The notes under the pieces are model-generated. The model was not told the DNA's origin. It saw only the letters and a program-made list of their open reading frames with translations, and did not search any database. Shown here piece after piece: positions 25,536-33,911 of a DNA stretch of 64,000 bases. The first letter of the stretch is position 1; each line of letters begins with the position of its first letter. This DNA comes from Chelatococcus asaccharovorans. Lineage in GTDB: Bacteria > Pseudomonadota > Alphaproteobacteria > Rhizobiales > Beijerinckiaceae. The translations under genes were made by a program, and so were the position numbers. The stretch is taken from assembly GCF_003201475.1 (NCBI RefSeq), contig NZ_QJJK01000021.1:1-64000 (forward strand), in the 5' to 3' direction.

Positions 25536-26276
25536 TCAGATCAGGCCGAGCTTTGTCGCGAGCGCTGTGGCCTGCGCGAGGCTTACGGCATCGAGATTTT
25601 TACGGGCGTTGTTGAGGTGAAAGTTGACGGTCGCGAACGACATGTTCTCGATCGTCGCGATTGCCTTCATCGATTTTCCCTCCGCAGACCATTTGAGGCA
25701 GTTGGCTTGCCGGGGTGTCAGGCTGAGGCTCAACTGCGCCGTCGGCGTTGTGCTGTGTTGCTCGATCTTGGCGTGCAGGAAGGCGACGGCAGTGACAGCC
25801 GCGATTTGGTCAATGTCGTGTTCCAGCGTGAGCGTGGGCCTGCTCGATGCGAGCGTCAGCATCGACATATGCCGGCGGGCCGTGCGGACGGGGATGCTGA
25901 TGCCCGAACGGATTCCGTGGTCGCCGGCTTCGGAATAGAAGCGGCGGATCTCTTTCGATTCCGAGCGCTGCCTGTGCTCTCCGCTCCAGACAAATGCACG
26001 CAACGTCGTCGCGGCAGTTCTCACGACCGGATCGATCGAGGTGTAGCGAGCCTCGAAATAGCGCCTTTGCCACTCCTTCGGATAGTTCGAGACAGCGTAG
26101 GTTCGGGACGGGTGAATATAGAGATAGGCGTAGTTGTCAAATCCAAGCTCTGCGGCGAAGTCGGGAAGCGCATCCTTGAGCATGTCTTCCGTGCGAGCAA
26201 TTGAAGTGAGATCTGTCAGCCGCTGAAACCATGCCTTCAATGCTATTTCTCCAAGTTTCGACGCAAAACTGTTCAT
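25536..26276 (-). CDS. traR: TraR, LuxR-family quorum-sensing activator
   Basis: 246 residues. The autoinducer-binding domain (about 20-165) has the usual FDNYAYLYIH, W-x-x-x-Y, FVW and IRSGISIPVRT segments; the GerE-type HTH (about 175-240) has LTPRQANCLKWSAEGKSMKAIA and FHLNNARKNL. TraR with acyl-homoserine lactone switches on the tra and trb operons. No traI is in the window. Start at ATG 26276 is about 10 residues longer than classic TraR; the frame is open upstream to 26465, but that part does not look coding. Confidence 0.9.
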   Translation of the reverse strand: MNSFASKLGEIALKAWFQRLTDLTSIARTEDMLKDALPDFAAELGFDNYAYLYIHPSRTYAVSNYPKEWQRRYFEARYTSIDPVVRTAATTLRAFVWSGEHRQRSESKEIRRFYSEAGDHGIRSGISIPVRTARRHMSMLTLASSRPTLTLEHDIDQIAAVTAVAFLHAKIEQHSTTPTAQLSLSLTPRQANCLKWSAEGKSMKAIATIENMSFATVNFHLNNARKNLDAVSLAQATALATKLGLI

Positions 26277-27165
26277 CAGGAGCCCCAGCCTGCGCTCACT
26301 CCTGGTATTGGTTGACAAGCGATTTCGGCTCGGGTGCCGGGTTATCCATGCCAGCGGTTCCATCGGTATGGCGCGGAGCCAAAGGCTGGTTTGTGCGCTG
26401 ACGCGAGGGGTTCTGTGCGCAAGATGTTTGCGGCAAGCCGGCGTCGGTGCTCCTCCTCGATACATAGCTGACCATAGAGCGATCGAAACCCATGGTGCTT
26501 CGAGTGAGGCAATTCAGACCAATTATCATTCGGCTGGTGGAGGTCAATCAGCCGAAGGTCCGTGCGATAATGGTTTCGTCGAGACTTTTGTCGCGAGACC
26601 TACGGTCCCTTGTCGCCGTTGACTGGCTTGAGATACTCTTAGGAGGCGTATACGTGATCGCGGGCTATGGGTGTTGACTGCAGAGCATGACCAAAATGCC
26701 TGCATCATTGTGCAGCGCCTTTTCAAATTGCGGAAAGCAGGGATTTTTGGTCCTGGTTTCTGACGCGACACGGGCCTTTGCGCGAGATCGCGGCTTCCGA
26801 CATGGTTTGCTTGCTGGACTCTGGCTTACGAATGTGAACCTGCGAATGCTGTCCACCTTGCAACGGCCACCGAGCGGGCCATTTGGGTCCTCGCGATAAG
26901 TGGTTGCACCATCCTGCTGAAACTGGGCGCCGACGGCATGGTCCGCCGCGCTCGGTTCAGCCGGGTGTGGCATTGCGCTATCAATTGTTTTGTTGACGTC
27001 AGTCCTGACGGCCGCCGATCAGGCTTTTACAAACAAAATCTTCGCCCCCGCAATCCGCGCTACCGCTCCCCTTGTCAAAGTCACCTTTCTTGCGGGCGCC
27101 CAAATTGCCAGTCTTTCTTTTTACACAAAATTCGTTAAAAGAGATTTCGCTGCTGGGGAGTTGCG
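26277..27165. other. Long lower-GC stretch, no clear gene
   Basis: About 890 bases upstream of traR, visibly more AT-rich than the tra region. Several short frames exist (for example 26492-26677 + and 26687-26899 +), none with a good ribosome binding site or recognisable product. A TCGGCTG/CAGCCGA hairpin lies near 26530-26556. The last 50 bases hold the promoter motif shared with 49745-49770. Confidence 0.4.
27117..27142 (+). promoter_or_regulatory. Promoter-type motif, copy 1 (shared with 49745-49770)
   Basis: CTTTTTACA, 8 bases, GTTAAAAGA. The same two blocks with the same 8-base spacing occur at 49745-49770; both lie just upstream of an island gene start (24 and 23 bases). Probably a common promoter or regulator site. 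Confidence 0.55.
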
Positions 27166-27633
27166 ATGGACGACGACATACCATCGGATCAAACGAAGCT
27201 CTATTTCGTACGCGTCAAAGGTGCCGGTGCGGCCGTTGGCCTGTTCTGGTCAGACTGGAATGGGCTGGACCTTTTGATCCCTCGGCATATCGACCCCGGT
27301 GTCTGCGAAGCTGCCGAGATATGGCCGCTGGCCGGCGTCGTCTTCCTGGAAGGGCCGGTTTTGCACCACGGCGTTGTTGCGAATGAGGGCCCACATCGGT
27401 GCATGTTGACAGGGGGCCTAGCCCAGACGCTCTTCGACGATGGTGGCGGTGAGTTTGCAACCCCTATCGAGTTTATGCCTCTTCATAATCCGCCCAACCT
27501 TCCGGCGTTGTTCTCCGTCATGACCAACGAGGAATTGCTTGTGCAATGGAATGAAGTTCTGAATCCGCTGGTTTTGACAGAGTCCGAAGCGGTGCTGAAA
27601 CAGGAAATCCAGCGTCGGGGCCTGCCTATTTGA
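27166..27633 (+). CDS. Hypothetical cytoplasmic protein
   Basis: 155 residues, start ATG 27166 after GGGGAG. Mixed alpha/beta sequence with many hydrophobic strands (TKLYFVRVKGAGAAVGLFWS, GVVFLEGPVLHHGVV). No signal peptide, no known motif. Codon use is less GC-rich than in the tra genes, suggesting a separate origin. Followed 14 bases later by a small membrane ORF, probably co-transcribed. Confidence 0.6.
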   Translation: MDDDIPSDQTKLYFVRVKGAGAAVGLFWSDWNGLDLLIPRHIDPGVCEAAEIWPLAGVVFLEGPVLHHGVVANEGPHRCMLTGGLAQTLFDDGGGEFATPIEFMPLHNPPNLPALFSVMTNEELLVQWNEVLNPLVLTESEAVLKQEIQRRGLPI

Positions 27634-27647
27634 TGGAGTGATACTGG

Positions 27648-27809
27648 ATGAATACTGCACAAGAAACTCTTGGAGCTTTTTGCGGACTCGTCGTGACGCT
27701 CGCGGTGCTGGTCTGGTATTGGGGAACTCAGAGCCTGGTTGGCAATTCACGGGTGAGCGTTTCGCCTGATAAGATTTCCGCCCATTGCGACGAGGATCAT
27801 AGCTTTTGA
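27648..27809 (+). CDS. 53-residue single-pass membrane peptide
   Basis: ATG 27648 is preceded by GGAG at good spacing and 14 bases from the previous stop. The peptide has one clear membrane helix (about residues 8-26: LGAFCGLVVTLAVLVWYWG) and a short polar C-terminal tail with one His and one Cys. Too short for most gene callers. Could be a small toxin or a membrane partner of the preceding gene; function unknown. Confidence 0.5.
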   Translation: MNTAQETLGAFCGLVVTLAVLVWYWGTQSLVGNSRVSVSPDKISAHCDEDHSF

Positions 27810-28003
27810 GACACCCGATCCTGACCAGAACTTCGAGCGGGCCTCTGTCCGCATACGGCTGAGCCATGGTACTTTATCTTTGCTGGGGCCGATCGCCGGC
27901 AATTAAAAGTGAGTTGCGGAGTACACGGGCGCCCGCCGGTTCACCTTGACCGTGCCGACCATGCGCGAACTGCGGGCTGCGATCCCCCGCGAGGAGGCAA
28001 CCG

Positions 28004-28549
28004 ATGAGAATTCAGGCGCCCTTTGTCCTGACCGTCCCGCGCATCATCCCGGCGGATGGCCGCATTCTCTATTTCGGGCGTGACCGCACGGCGTTTGGAT
28101 TCCTCTCGCATTTCTTCCCGAGTCCAATCGATCTGGATGGCGAGACATGGCCGACGGTGGAGCATTTCTATCAGGCGCAGAAGTCGGACGATCCGGACTA
28201 TCGGGACGCGATACGCGCCACCCTGAGCCCAGGCTTTGCGAAGCGTCTTGCCGCTCCGCCGACGGCGCCGCGCCGGATCTCCCAGAATTCCTGGTTCAAG
28301 CGCAACGGCCGCGAGCCGCGGTCGGATTGGCACGATGTGAAAGCCGATATCATGCGCCGGGCTGATCGCGCTAAATTCGAACAGAACGCCGATCTTGCCG
28401 CCATGCTGCTAGAAACTGGAAATGCTGAACTCATAGAGGATTCTCCAGGCGAACCGTTCTGGGGCGTGGGACCGGACGGGAATGGCGGCAACTGGGCCGG
28501 CCGAATTCTGATGGAGATCAGGCGGAGCATGGTAAGCGGCAGGGAGTGA
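28004..28549 (+). CDS. NADAR-domain (YbiA-like) protein
   Basis: 181 residues covering a full NADAR domain: ILYFGRDRTAFGFLSHFFPS, WPTVEHFYQAQKS, and the C-terminal FWGVGPDGNGGNWAGRILM. NADAR proteins act on ADP-ribose-type N-glycosides: YbiA is an N-glycosidase for a damaged riboflavin intermediate, and other members remove ADP-ribose from nucleic acid or sit in defence islands. Ribosome binding site GAGGAGG. Stand-alone gene. Confidence 0.85.
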   Translation: MRIQAPFVLTVPRIIPADGRILYFGRDRTAFGFLSHFFPSPIDLDGETWPTVEHFYQAQKSDDPDYRDAIRATLSPGFAKRLAAPPTAPRRISQNSWFKRNGREPRSDWHDVKADIMRRADRAKFEQNADLAAMLLETGNAELIEDSPGEPFWGVGPDGNGGNWAGRILMEIRRSMVSGRE

Positions 28550-28759
28550 CCGATCCCATCGCACTGGTAGACCAATCCGGCACTGGCGAGGCCGCGCCCG
28601 GTCAAGATCACGCCGTAAGCTATGGCAGCCGCCTTGCTCAGGCCCCCGGCTGCATGGTAGAGTTTCGTCATTGACTGGGATTTTTGCATGACCTGACCTG
28701 CTGCTTCTTCAGCCGCCGCTTCGCCATCAGGGGCGAAGTGTGTCTGAAAGGAAGCAAGC

Positions 28760-29074
28760 ATGTCCGATACCAAAGTCATCCTCAGCCCGGCGGTTCGCGC
28801 CAGTTTCGGCAATTCCGACAAGCCTGAGAAGAAGGCGGTGTTCAGAGCCGCGACCAGCAAACTTGAGAAGAAGGCGGCGGCCGTCGCCGAAACGATTACG
28901 GTGCCGGCCGGCATTGAGTTCGCCCGCTTCGAGCATGGCGGCCGGACCTATGCCTTGAGCGCCCGGATAATCGTCGAGGTTGAAGCGCTCGAAAATCGCG
29001 TGCCGAATATTGTGATCCGGAGCAGCCAATCGCCAGCGGGGCGCAAATCTTCTCCGCCCTCACGGCGGAGTTGA
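28760..29074 (+). CDS. Small hypothetical protein
   Basis: 104 residues, start ATG 28760 after AAAGGAAGC. N-terminus basic (SDTKVILSPAVRASFGNSDKPEKKAVF), core with EFARFEHGGRTYALSARIIVEVEALE, suggesting a small beta-rich fold; the tail is Ser/Arg-rich and probably disordered. No family recognised. Sits between the NADAR gene and a MITE-like element. Confidence 0.5.
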   Translation: MSDTKVILSPAVRASFGNSDKPEKKAVFRAATSKLEKKAAAVAETITVPAGIEFARFEHGGRTYALSARIIVEVEALENRVPNIVIRSSQSPAGRKSSPPSRRS

Positions 29075-29130
29075 CTTCGCGCGCCGGCAACCGGCGAGCA
29101 GCCATGGTACGGCCTCGCCGTTCTTCTCAG

Positions 29131-29251
29131 AGGCTGTTTGAAAAATCATGAGAGCCTATCTTGTCCCGGATCAGCAAAGCGACGCTACGCGCCGCATTGC
29201 ATCCGGGACAAGGCCCATCAACCTGTTACGAACTCTTTTCAAACAGGCTCC
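29131..29251. mobile_element. MITE-like element, 121 bp
   Basis: Terminal inverted repeats GAGGCTGTTTGAAAA (29131-29145) and, inverted, GAGCCTGTTTGAAAA (29237-29251), 14 of 15 matching. Inside is an exact second pair, CTTGTCCCGGAT (29161-29172) and ATCCGGGACAAG (29202-29213). No gene and no obvious target-site duplication. It sits at the boundary between the orphan genes and the envelope island. Confidence 0.65.
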
Positions 29252-29440
29252 AAGAACCTACGACTGGATGCACGCGTCCGCCACACGCCGAGTTTTCGGC
29301 GCTTTTGCACAAACTTAAGGAAGCAACGGTGGATTTGTGAACTATGGTTCCTTCAGCCGCGTGCGTTGGAACGGCGCCATGAGATCTGACGGCAACAGGG
29401 CTGTCGCGGGCGGAATCGAAAAGCGGGCCGGAGATGGGTG

Positions 29441-30244
29441 ATGCGAGATGTGCATATCAAGCATTTCGATGAGAAATTTCAGTATCTTTTCAGCAATCAT
29501 CCCTCCATCAAGAACTATGCGGGTCTGGCGAAGGCCTTGAGCGTCGCGCCGCCGCTCGTTTCGGGATGGAAGAACGGCACGCCGTACACGCATCCCTCGC
29601 ATATTCCGATCCGCCATATCGGCAGCGTCTGTGACCATCTCTTCGTGTCTCAGGAAGTCCTCGAACTCGAGGATTTTCAGCAGTTCAAGACGCGGGCCGG
29701 CGAACGGCCGCATCCGAGCCTTTGGGACTCGCTCGTCCTTTCCGCGCCGTTCTCGCCCCGCCTGCAAATCATCGGCGAGGGCGGCAAGCGCGCCGATGGT
29801 CCGACACTGCGCCCTCTAACGCGGGGCATCTATGACCCCGATGATCTGGAGGTGGATGTCCCCATCTTCAGGAACGGCGAATCCGTCATCATCCGGCTCG
29901 ATGCGGAACCCGATTGGCATGTCGCCCTGTTCTGCAAGGATCGCGTCGGCTGGCAGCGCCTGCACCCTACCTTGCGCAGGCGCGAAACCCGCACTGACGG
30001 CATCTTTTACTATCCGCTACAGAACGATCCAGTGCGCGCCCGCTATGCCCGGCTCGATGCCGTACCGGGAGCGCAGGTTCTGGTCGCCGTCATCACCGGC
30101 GATGCCCTGCCCGAGCCCATGCTGGAGGCGATTGCCGCAGCAACCGATCTCCCCTCCGCGCTCCAGCACCTCGCGCGGAGCCTCGGCGTGGCCGTGACAT
30201 CGACCAGCGAAATGATCCAGTTGCGTTATCACGTCGAGCCTTAG
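29441..30244 (+). CDS. HTH-domain protein with C-terminal beta domain
   Basis: 267 residues. The N-terminus (about 8-70) resembles a Cro/C1-type HTH (NYAGLAKALSVAPPLVSGWKNG). The C-terminal half (about 125-240) is strand-rich (GESVIIRLDAEPDWHVALFCKDRVGW, AQVLVAVITGD), similar in layout to DUF4384-type domains. The same two-part layout recurs in the protein at 37646-38554 in the caspase operon. No signal peptide. GTG 29438 is an alternative start. Function unknown; a sensor or effector of the island is possible. Confidence 0.55.
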   Translation: MRDVHIKHFDEKFQYLFSNHPSIKNYAGLAKALSVAPPLVSGWKNGTPYTHPSHIPIRHIGSVCDHLFVSQEVLELEDFQQFKTRAGERPHPSLWDSLVLSAPFSPRLQIIGEGGKRADGPTLRPLTRGIYDPDDLEVDVPIFRNGESVIIRLDAEPDWHVALFCKDRVGWQRLHPTLRRRETRTDGIFYYPLQNDPVRARYARLDAVPGAQVLVAVITGDALPEPMLEAIAAATDLPSALQHLARSLGVAVTSTSEMIQLRYHVEP

Positions 30245-30260
30245 TTCTCTAATTTTCAGC

Positions 30261-31733
30261 TCAATTGAAAAGCGCTTCGCGTCGACCAGCCAAAGGGAGG
30301 CGTCTCCCATCATCTGACCATTGCGCCGTGGTGGCTCCGTCCGCACGCCGAGCATCGGGGGCCGGCGCGGCGACGCTCCAGACGTCGTGGTTATGGCCGG
30401 TCATCGGGTCCAGAACGGTGCGTCTAGTGAGATAGGGTGTCTCTTGCAACGGTGGCAGCGCCCGGCCGTCGATCTGGCTGGCGGTGAGCATGGAGAGGAT
30501 CAGTTCGGCAGGGTCCGCTGCTGCAATGGCGGGATCACGCTTCGGCAACAGGGTTGTCTGCACCACCTGTCCTCCCGCGATGATTCTGGTCATCATCGAC
30601 GATCCTCTATCGAAGATCGTCATGCCGCCGGCTGCCTGGTCCTGCCGCGGCTCATAGGCGTTCAGGAATCCGGCAATTCTCCTTTCGGCAATATCGTCGC
30701 GGCCGAGCATCAGGAGTCTCCCATACCTGGGTCCTTCATATCTCTTTCTGTGAATGCCACTGACGGCCTGGCCCTGCGCTGGTTCAAAGGGCTGATCGAT
30801 CGTGGCTGCGATCTCGCTCGCGGTGGGCACCGGCACCTGAACCTTGCCCTCCTCGACGAGGCTCTCGATGACGTGACCGCGCAGCAGCGACGGCCAGATC
30901 ATCGCAAACAAGGCATGCGAACTGTTGATCTGCGTGCCGATCCAATGGCCGTTGATGACGAAGGCCGCGCCGACAATGTCGGGCGACGAATTGGCCAAGG
31001 GTGCAAGCGCGGCGGTGATCGGACGTTCCGCCCCGGCAAGGCTCGCGTCATCGAGGTCGAGGGCCAGACCGTTGACCCACGCGCCTGTACGGTCGCGGAG
31101 TTGGGTCGAAGGATTGGGACTATCCGTCAATGTCCAGCTTGCCGGTTTGGCCGGGGTCAAAGGATGACCGAACCGGCTTGATAGGCGGGCCTTGATGGCG
31201 TCAAGACTCCACCACACGCCCAACCAGCGCAGGTTCGGGCCGGTGTCCAGGGAGGCTGGACTGGTCAGCATGATCAGTTTGGCGGTGAGCGACGGCATGG
31301 TCGTGCCGATGCCGACGAGCAGCCCCTCGCTTTCGCCGGCACGCGGTTGCGCGCGAAACGGATCAACGCAGAAGGTTGGTAGATCGAGCGGTTCCGAATG
31401 CGGCGGCACGATCATATCTGCGCCCGCAACCTGATCCTGAACGCCGCCTTTGAGGACGGTTCCGAACGGCACGAAGACGGCGGTGTCGGAAAAATTCTGC
31501 ACCCTGACGCCGGCTTCGCTAACAGTCACGCGCGCCTCGCCATTTTCGAGCGCGCGGTCCAGCGTATTCAGCCTGACCTTGTCGTTGCTTGAGCCATGGA
31601 TCAGATAGACGGAAATATTTCCGTAGGTCGTCGGCGCCGAAACCGTATAGGCTGAGGCAGATGTCGCCGACAGCAGAATTGCAATCAGCGCCGAGCCAGC
31701 GGCCAGGCTGAAGATTCGCTTGGTATTGTGCAT
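30261..31733 (-). CDS. Secreted ARPP-1 (DUF6569) domain protein
   Basis: 490 residues from ATG 31733 (AAAGGAAG ahead). Signal peptide about 1-27 (FSLAAGSALIAILLSATSASA). Residues about 35-330 follow the ARPP-1/DUF6569 pattern: TYGNISVYLIHG, LENGEARVTVSEAG, VQNFSDTAVFVPFGTVLKGG, then CVDPFRAQ. ARPP-1 is a domain of unknown activity found beside signalling and conflict genes. Its gene follows the radical SAM gene by 170 bases on the same strand, so the two may share a transcript. Confidence 0.7.
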   Translation of the reverse strand: MHNTKRIFSLAAGSALIAILLSATSASAYTVSAPTTYGNISVYLIHGSSNDKVRLNTLDRALENGEARVTVSEAGVRVQNFSDTAVFVPFGTVLKGGVQDQVAGADMIVPPHSEPLDLPTFCVDPFRAQPRAGESEGLLVGIGTTMPSLTAKLIMLTSPASLDTGPNLRWLGVWWSLDAIKARLSSRFGHPLTPAKPASWTLTDSPNPSTQLRDRTGAWVNGLALDLDDASLAGAERPITAALAPLANSSPDIVGAAFVINGHWIGTQINSSHALFAMIWPSLLRGHVIESLVEEGKVQVPVPTASEIAATIDQPFEPAQGQAVSGIHRKRYEGPRYGRLLMLGRDDIAERRIAGFLNAYEPRQDQAAGGMTIFDRGSSMMTRIIAGGQVVQTTLLPKRDPAIAAADPAELILSMLTASQIDGRALPPLQETPYLTRRTVLDPMTGHNHDVWSVAAPAPDARRADGATTAQWSDDGRRLPLAGRREALFN

Positions 31734-31903
31734 GACGCGACTTCCTTTGCAGATTCTCACTGTCTGGAAGAATAGGCTTCTGAAACGGCCGCTGGGGTGA
31801 ATTCGGCTGAAGAATTCTGAATGGTTCACTCAAGCATATCGCCACCGCCTGCTTCGGTTGTGTCAGCGCTGCGCTGTGCGGCATATGATGTCTGGCGGCG
31901 GGC

Positions 31904-33232
31904 TTACGTCTTGTCTGATTGTCTGTATTCAAGTGTGTTGGACAACTCCTGCTTCGACCATAGACCTGCAGCGCCAGCGTTGAGACCGAAGACCTGACTG
32001 AGCTTGGTCATCCCGATGAGGGGATCAGATTCTATGTCCGGCCCAAACGGTGCCTCCACGATCCGGCAATGTCCGAAGTCGAACGGCTTGCCCGGCGCCA
32101 CGGCGACCGGCTCGAGTCGCTCAACCAAGCCGGCCTCGGCCATGGTAAGCGCGCGGAAATGGCAGAATGGATTGTTGCCCGGCCGGCCGAACAGGACATG
32201 CGACGTCCAGGTACAGCCGCCCTTGCAGCGTGCGGCATATCGGCAGCTCTGGCAGAAACCCCACAATTGCGTGGGAGCTTCCGTTTTCTCCCGCTTGAGC
32301 TCTGCCGCGATCTCGCGCAGCGGGCGCTCGCGAATATTGCCGCGCACATAATCGGAGGTCGGCAGCGACGGACAGCCCTTGATCCGCCCGTCCGCTTCGA
32401 TGCCGAGCGTCGAGTCGCCCGCTCCGCAGCCGCCCCACATGTGACCCAACTCGCTGCCGTAGCGGAGCGTTTCCGCCAATGGTCCGAAATAGCCGACGTT
32501 GTTGCCGGGAAAAAAGGCGATCCCGTTCGGATCGAGTTTCTCACGCTTGATGTCGGCCAGCAGGGGGAACAGATAGAGCAGATGGTAGGGTTGCAGCAGC
32601 AGCGACGGATGATCGGCGGCCCGGCCCATCGCCGCCGTTAGAATGACCATCCAGCTTCGCGCGCCGATGTCGACGAGCATGTCCGCCACCGCCGGAAGCT
32701 CCGGCATGGTGAGTCGGTTCATCTGTGTGTTCACCGAGAGATCGATGCCGCTGTCGCTGATCCGCCGCGCCGCGGCGGTCGCGGCCTTCCATGAGCCTTT
32801 GGAGCCGCGGATCGCGTCATGGGTCCGTTCCAGCCCGTCGATGGAAATCGAGATTTTCCCGACCCCTGCCGCGACGGCGCGACTGACCCGTTCGGCGGTC
32901 ATTTGGCGCGCGCCCGTGACGATGCTGCACAACATGCCGCAACGGTTGATTTCGGCGGCGATCCGGTCCCAGTCGTCGCGCATGTAGAACTCGCCGCCGA
33001 TCAGCGTGACCTCCTTGAGGCCTAGATCGGCGAACTGGCGCACGAGATCGAGAGCCTCAGTCGTGCTCAGTTCATCCGGCCGCGCGCGAGCGGCGCGCGA
33101 GCCGCAATGGCAGCAGCCCAGATCGCAACGAAGCGTGATCTCCCAGACCGCAATGCTCGGCGGGGCATCATGCTCCGGCCGCCAGCGGGCAAGCTGCTGC
33201 GGATTGCCGTCGTATGTCGGAGGGTGCGGCAT
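31904..33232 (-). CDS. Radical SAM/SPASM peptide maturase
   Basis: 442 residues. Radical SAM motif C36-x3-C40-x2-C43 (TLRCDLGCCHCGS), followed by the GGE-like TLIGGEF and SISIDGLERTHDAIRG stretches of this fold. The C-terminal SPASM domain shows clustered Cys (GCGAGDS, KGCPSLP, GFCQSCRYAARCKGGC). Such enzymes modify ribosomal peptides, often by C-C or C-S cross-links. It lies 8 bases downstream of the gene for a secreted peptide with YGPPP repeats, the obvious substrate. Confidence 0.9.
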   Translation of the reverse strand: MPHPPTYDGNPQQLARWRPEHDAPPSIAVWEITLRCDLGCCHCGSRAARARPDELSTTEALDLVRQFADLGLKEVTLIGGEFYMRDDWDRIAAEINRCGMLCSIVTGARQMTAERVSRAVAAGVGKISISIDGLERTHDAIRGSKGSWKAATAAARRISDSGIDLSVNTQMNRLTMPELPAVADMLVDIGARSWMVILTAAMGRAADHPSLLLQPYHLLYLFPLLADIKREKLDPNGIAFFPGNNVGYFGPLAETLRYGSELGHMWGGCGAGDSTLGIEADGRIKGCPSLPTSDYVRGNIRERPLREIAAELKREKTEAPTQLWGFCQSCRYAARCKGGCTWTSHVLFGRPGNNPFCHFRALTMAEAGLVERLEPVAVAPGKPFDFGHCRIVEAPFGPDIESDPLIGMTKLSQVFGLNAGAAGLWSKQELSNTLEYRQSDKT

Positions 33233-33240
33233 GGCCGGCG

Positions 33241-33702
33241 CTACTTCCGCGGTCCGGGCGGAGGGCCGTAGATGATCGTGTGGATCCCGCGCAGCGGCTG
33301 TTTCTCTTGCGGCACCGGCGGCGCGGGCTCCTGCACGGGCGTCCGCGGGGGAGGACCGTAGACAGCGGCCGGCGCTGCCGGCCGCTGCGGTGCCGGGGGC
33401 GGCTCGTCATTCGGCGCAAGCGCAGGCGAATTCTGAGCAAGCAGACGGCCCATCTGCTCCGCGTTCATCGCATCGGGCAAATTGTAAGGCGAGGGATCGA
33501 TCCCGTGTTCGGACAGGGTGCCGCGAGGATTCCCGGCAAACCGGGCGCGCAACGCTGCATCGCTCCGCAGCCGCCCGATGAGATTCGACAATGTCGTCAC
33601 CTCATGCCGATCCCCCTCCGTAGCGGAGGCGCCCATTCCGCCGAGGCCGATGGCAAAAGCGCTCAAAATGAATTTGAGAAACGCGCGGACAGTCAGGGCC
33701 AT
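33241..33702 (-). CDS. Secreted precursor-like peptide, putative radical SAM substrate
   Basis: 153 residues. Signal peptide about 1-27 (AFLKFILSAFAIGLGGMGASA), then a helical leader-like region (about 37-90; LIGRLRSDAALRARFAGNPR resembles Nif11-type leaders), then a Pro-rich tail with two YGPPP motifs (VYGPPPRTP and IIYGPPPGP near the end). The tyrosines or prolines there are the likely modified residues. The gene precedes the SPASM maturase by 8 bases. Substrate status is inferred from context. Confidence 0.7.
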   Translation of the reverse strand: MALTVRAFLKFILSAFAIGLGGMGASATEGDRHEVTTLSNLIGRLRSDAALRARFAGNPRGTLSEHGIDPSPYNLPDAMNAEQMGRLLAQNSPALAPNDEPPPAPQRPAAPAAVYGPPPRTPVQEPAPPVPQEKQPLRGIHTIIYGPPPGPRK

Positions 33703-33911
33703 ATCGAACCTCTCAATCTGCTTGCGACGGGCCGCCCCGAAGCGGCAATCCAGATGTCATGATCCTGGATGATGTGCTGTCCGCACAACATTGTTAATGC
33801 ACTATATTCCTACGGTCACTTGAGCATATTTGTGACCGAACCAACGCCGTCAAAGATTTTGGATGCTTCGCCCAGTTGCGCCGGGCATGCCGATCTGGAT
33901 GTGCACCGCTG

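Noticed and set aside
26277-26465. N-terminal extension of TraR to 26465
   Set aside because: Would make TraR 309 residues, far longer than the family, and the added part is Pro/Arg-rich and unlike any TraR.
26492-26899. Short plus-strand frames upstream of the 27166 gene
   Set aside because: No ribosome binding sites, no recognisable products and overlapping alternatives on the other strand; cannot be supported as genes.
31904-33702. Assignment to the Gly-rich-repeat (Grr) or His-x-Ser peptide systems
   Set aside because: The peptide has neither Gly-rich repeats nor His-x-Ser repeats; only YGPPP motifs are repeated.
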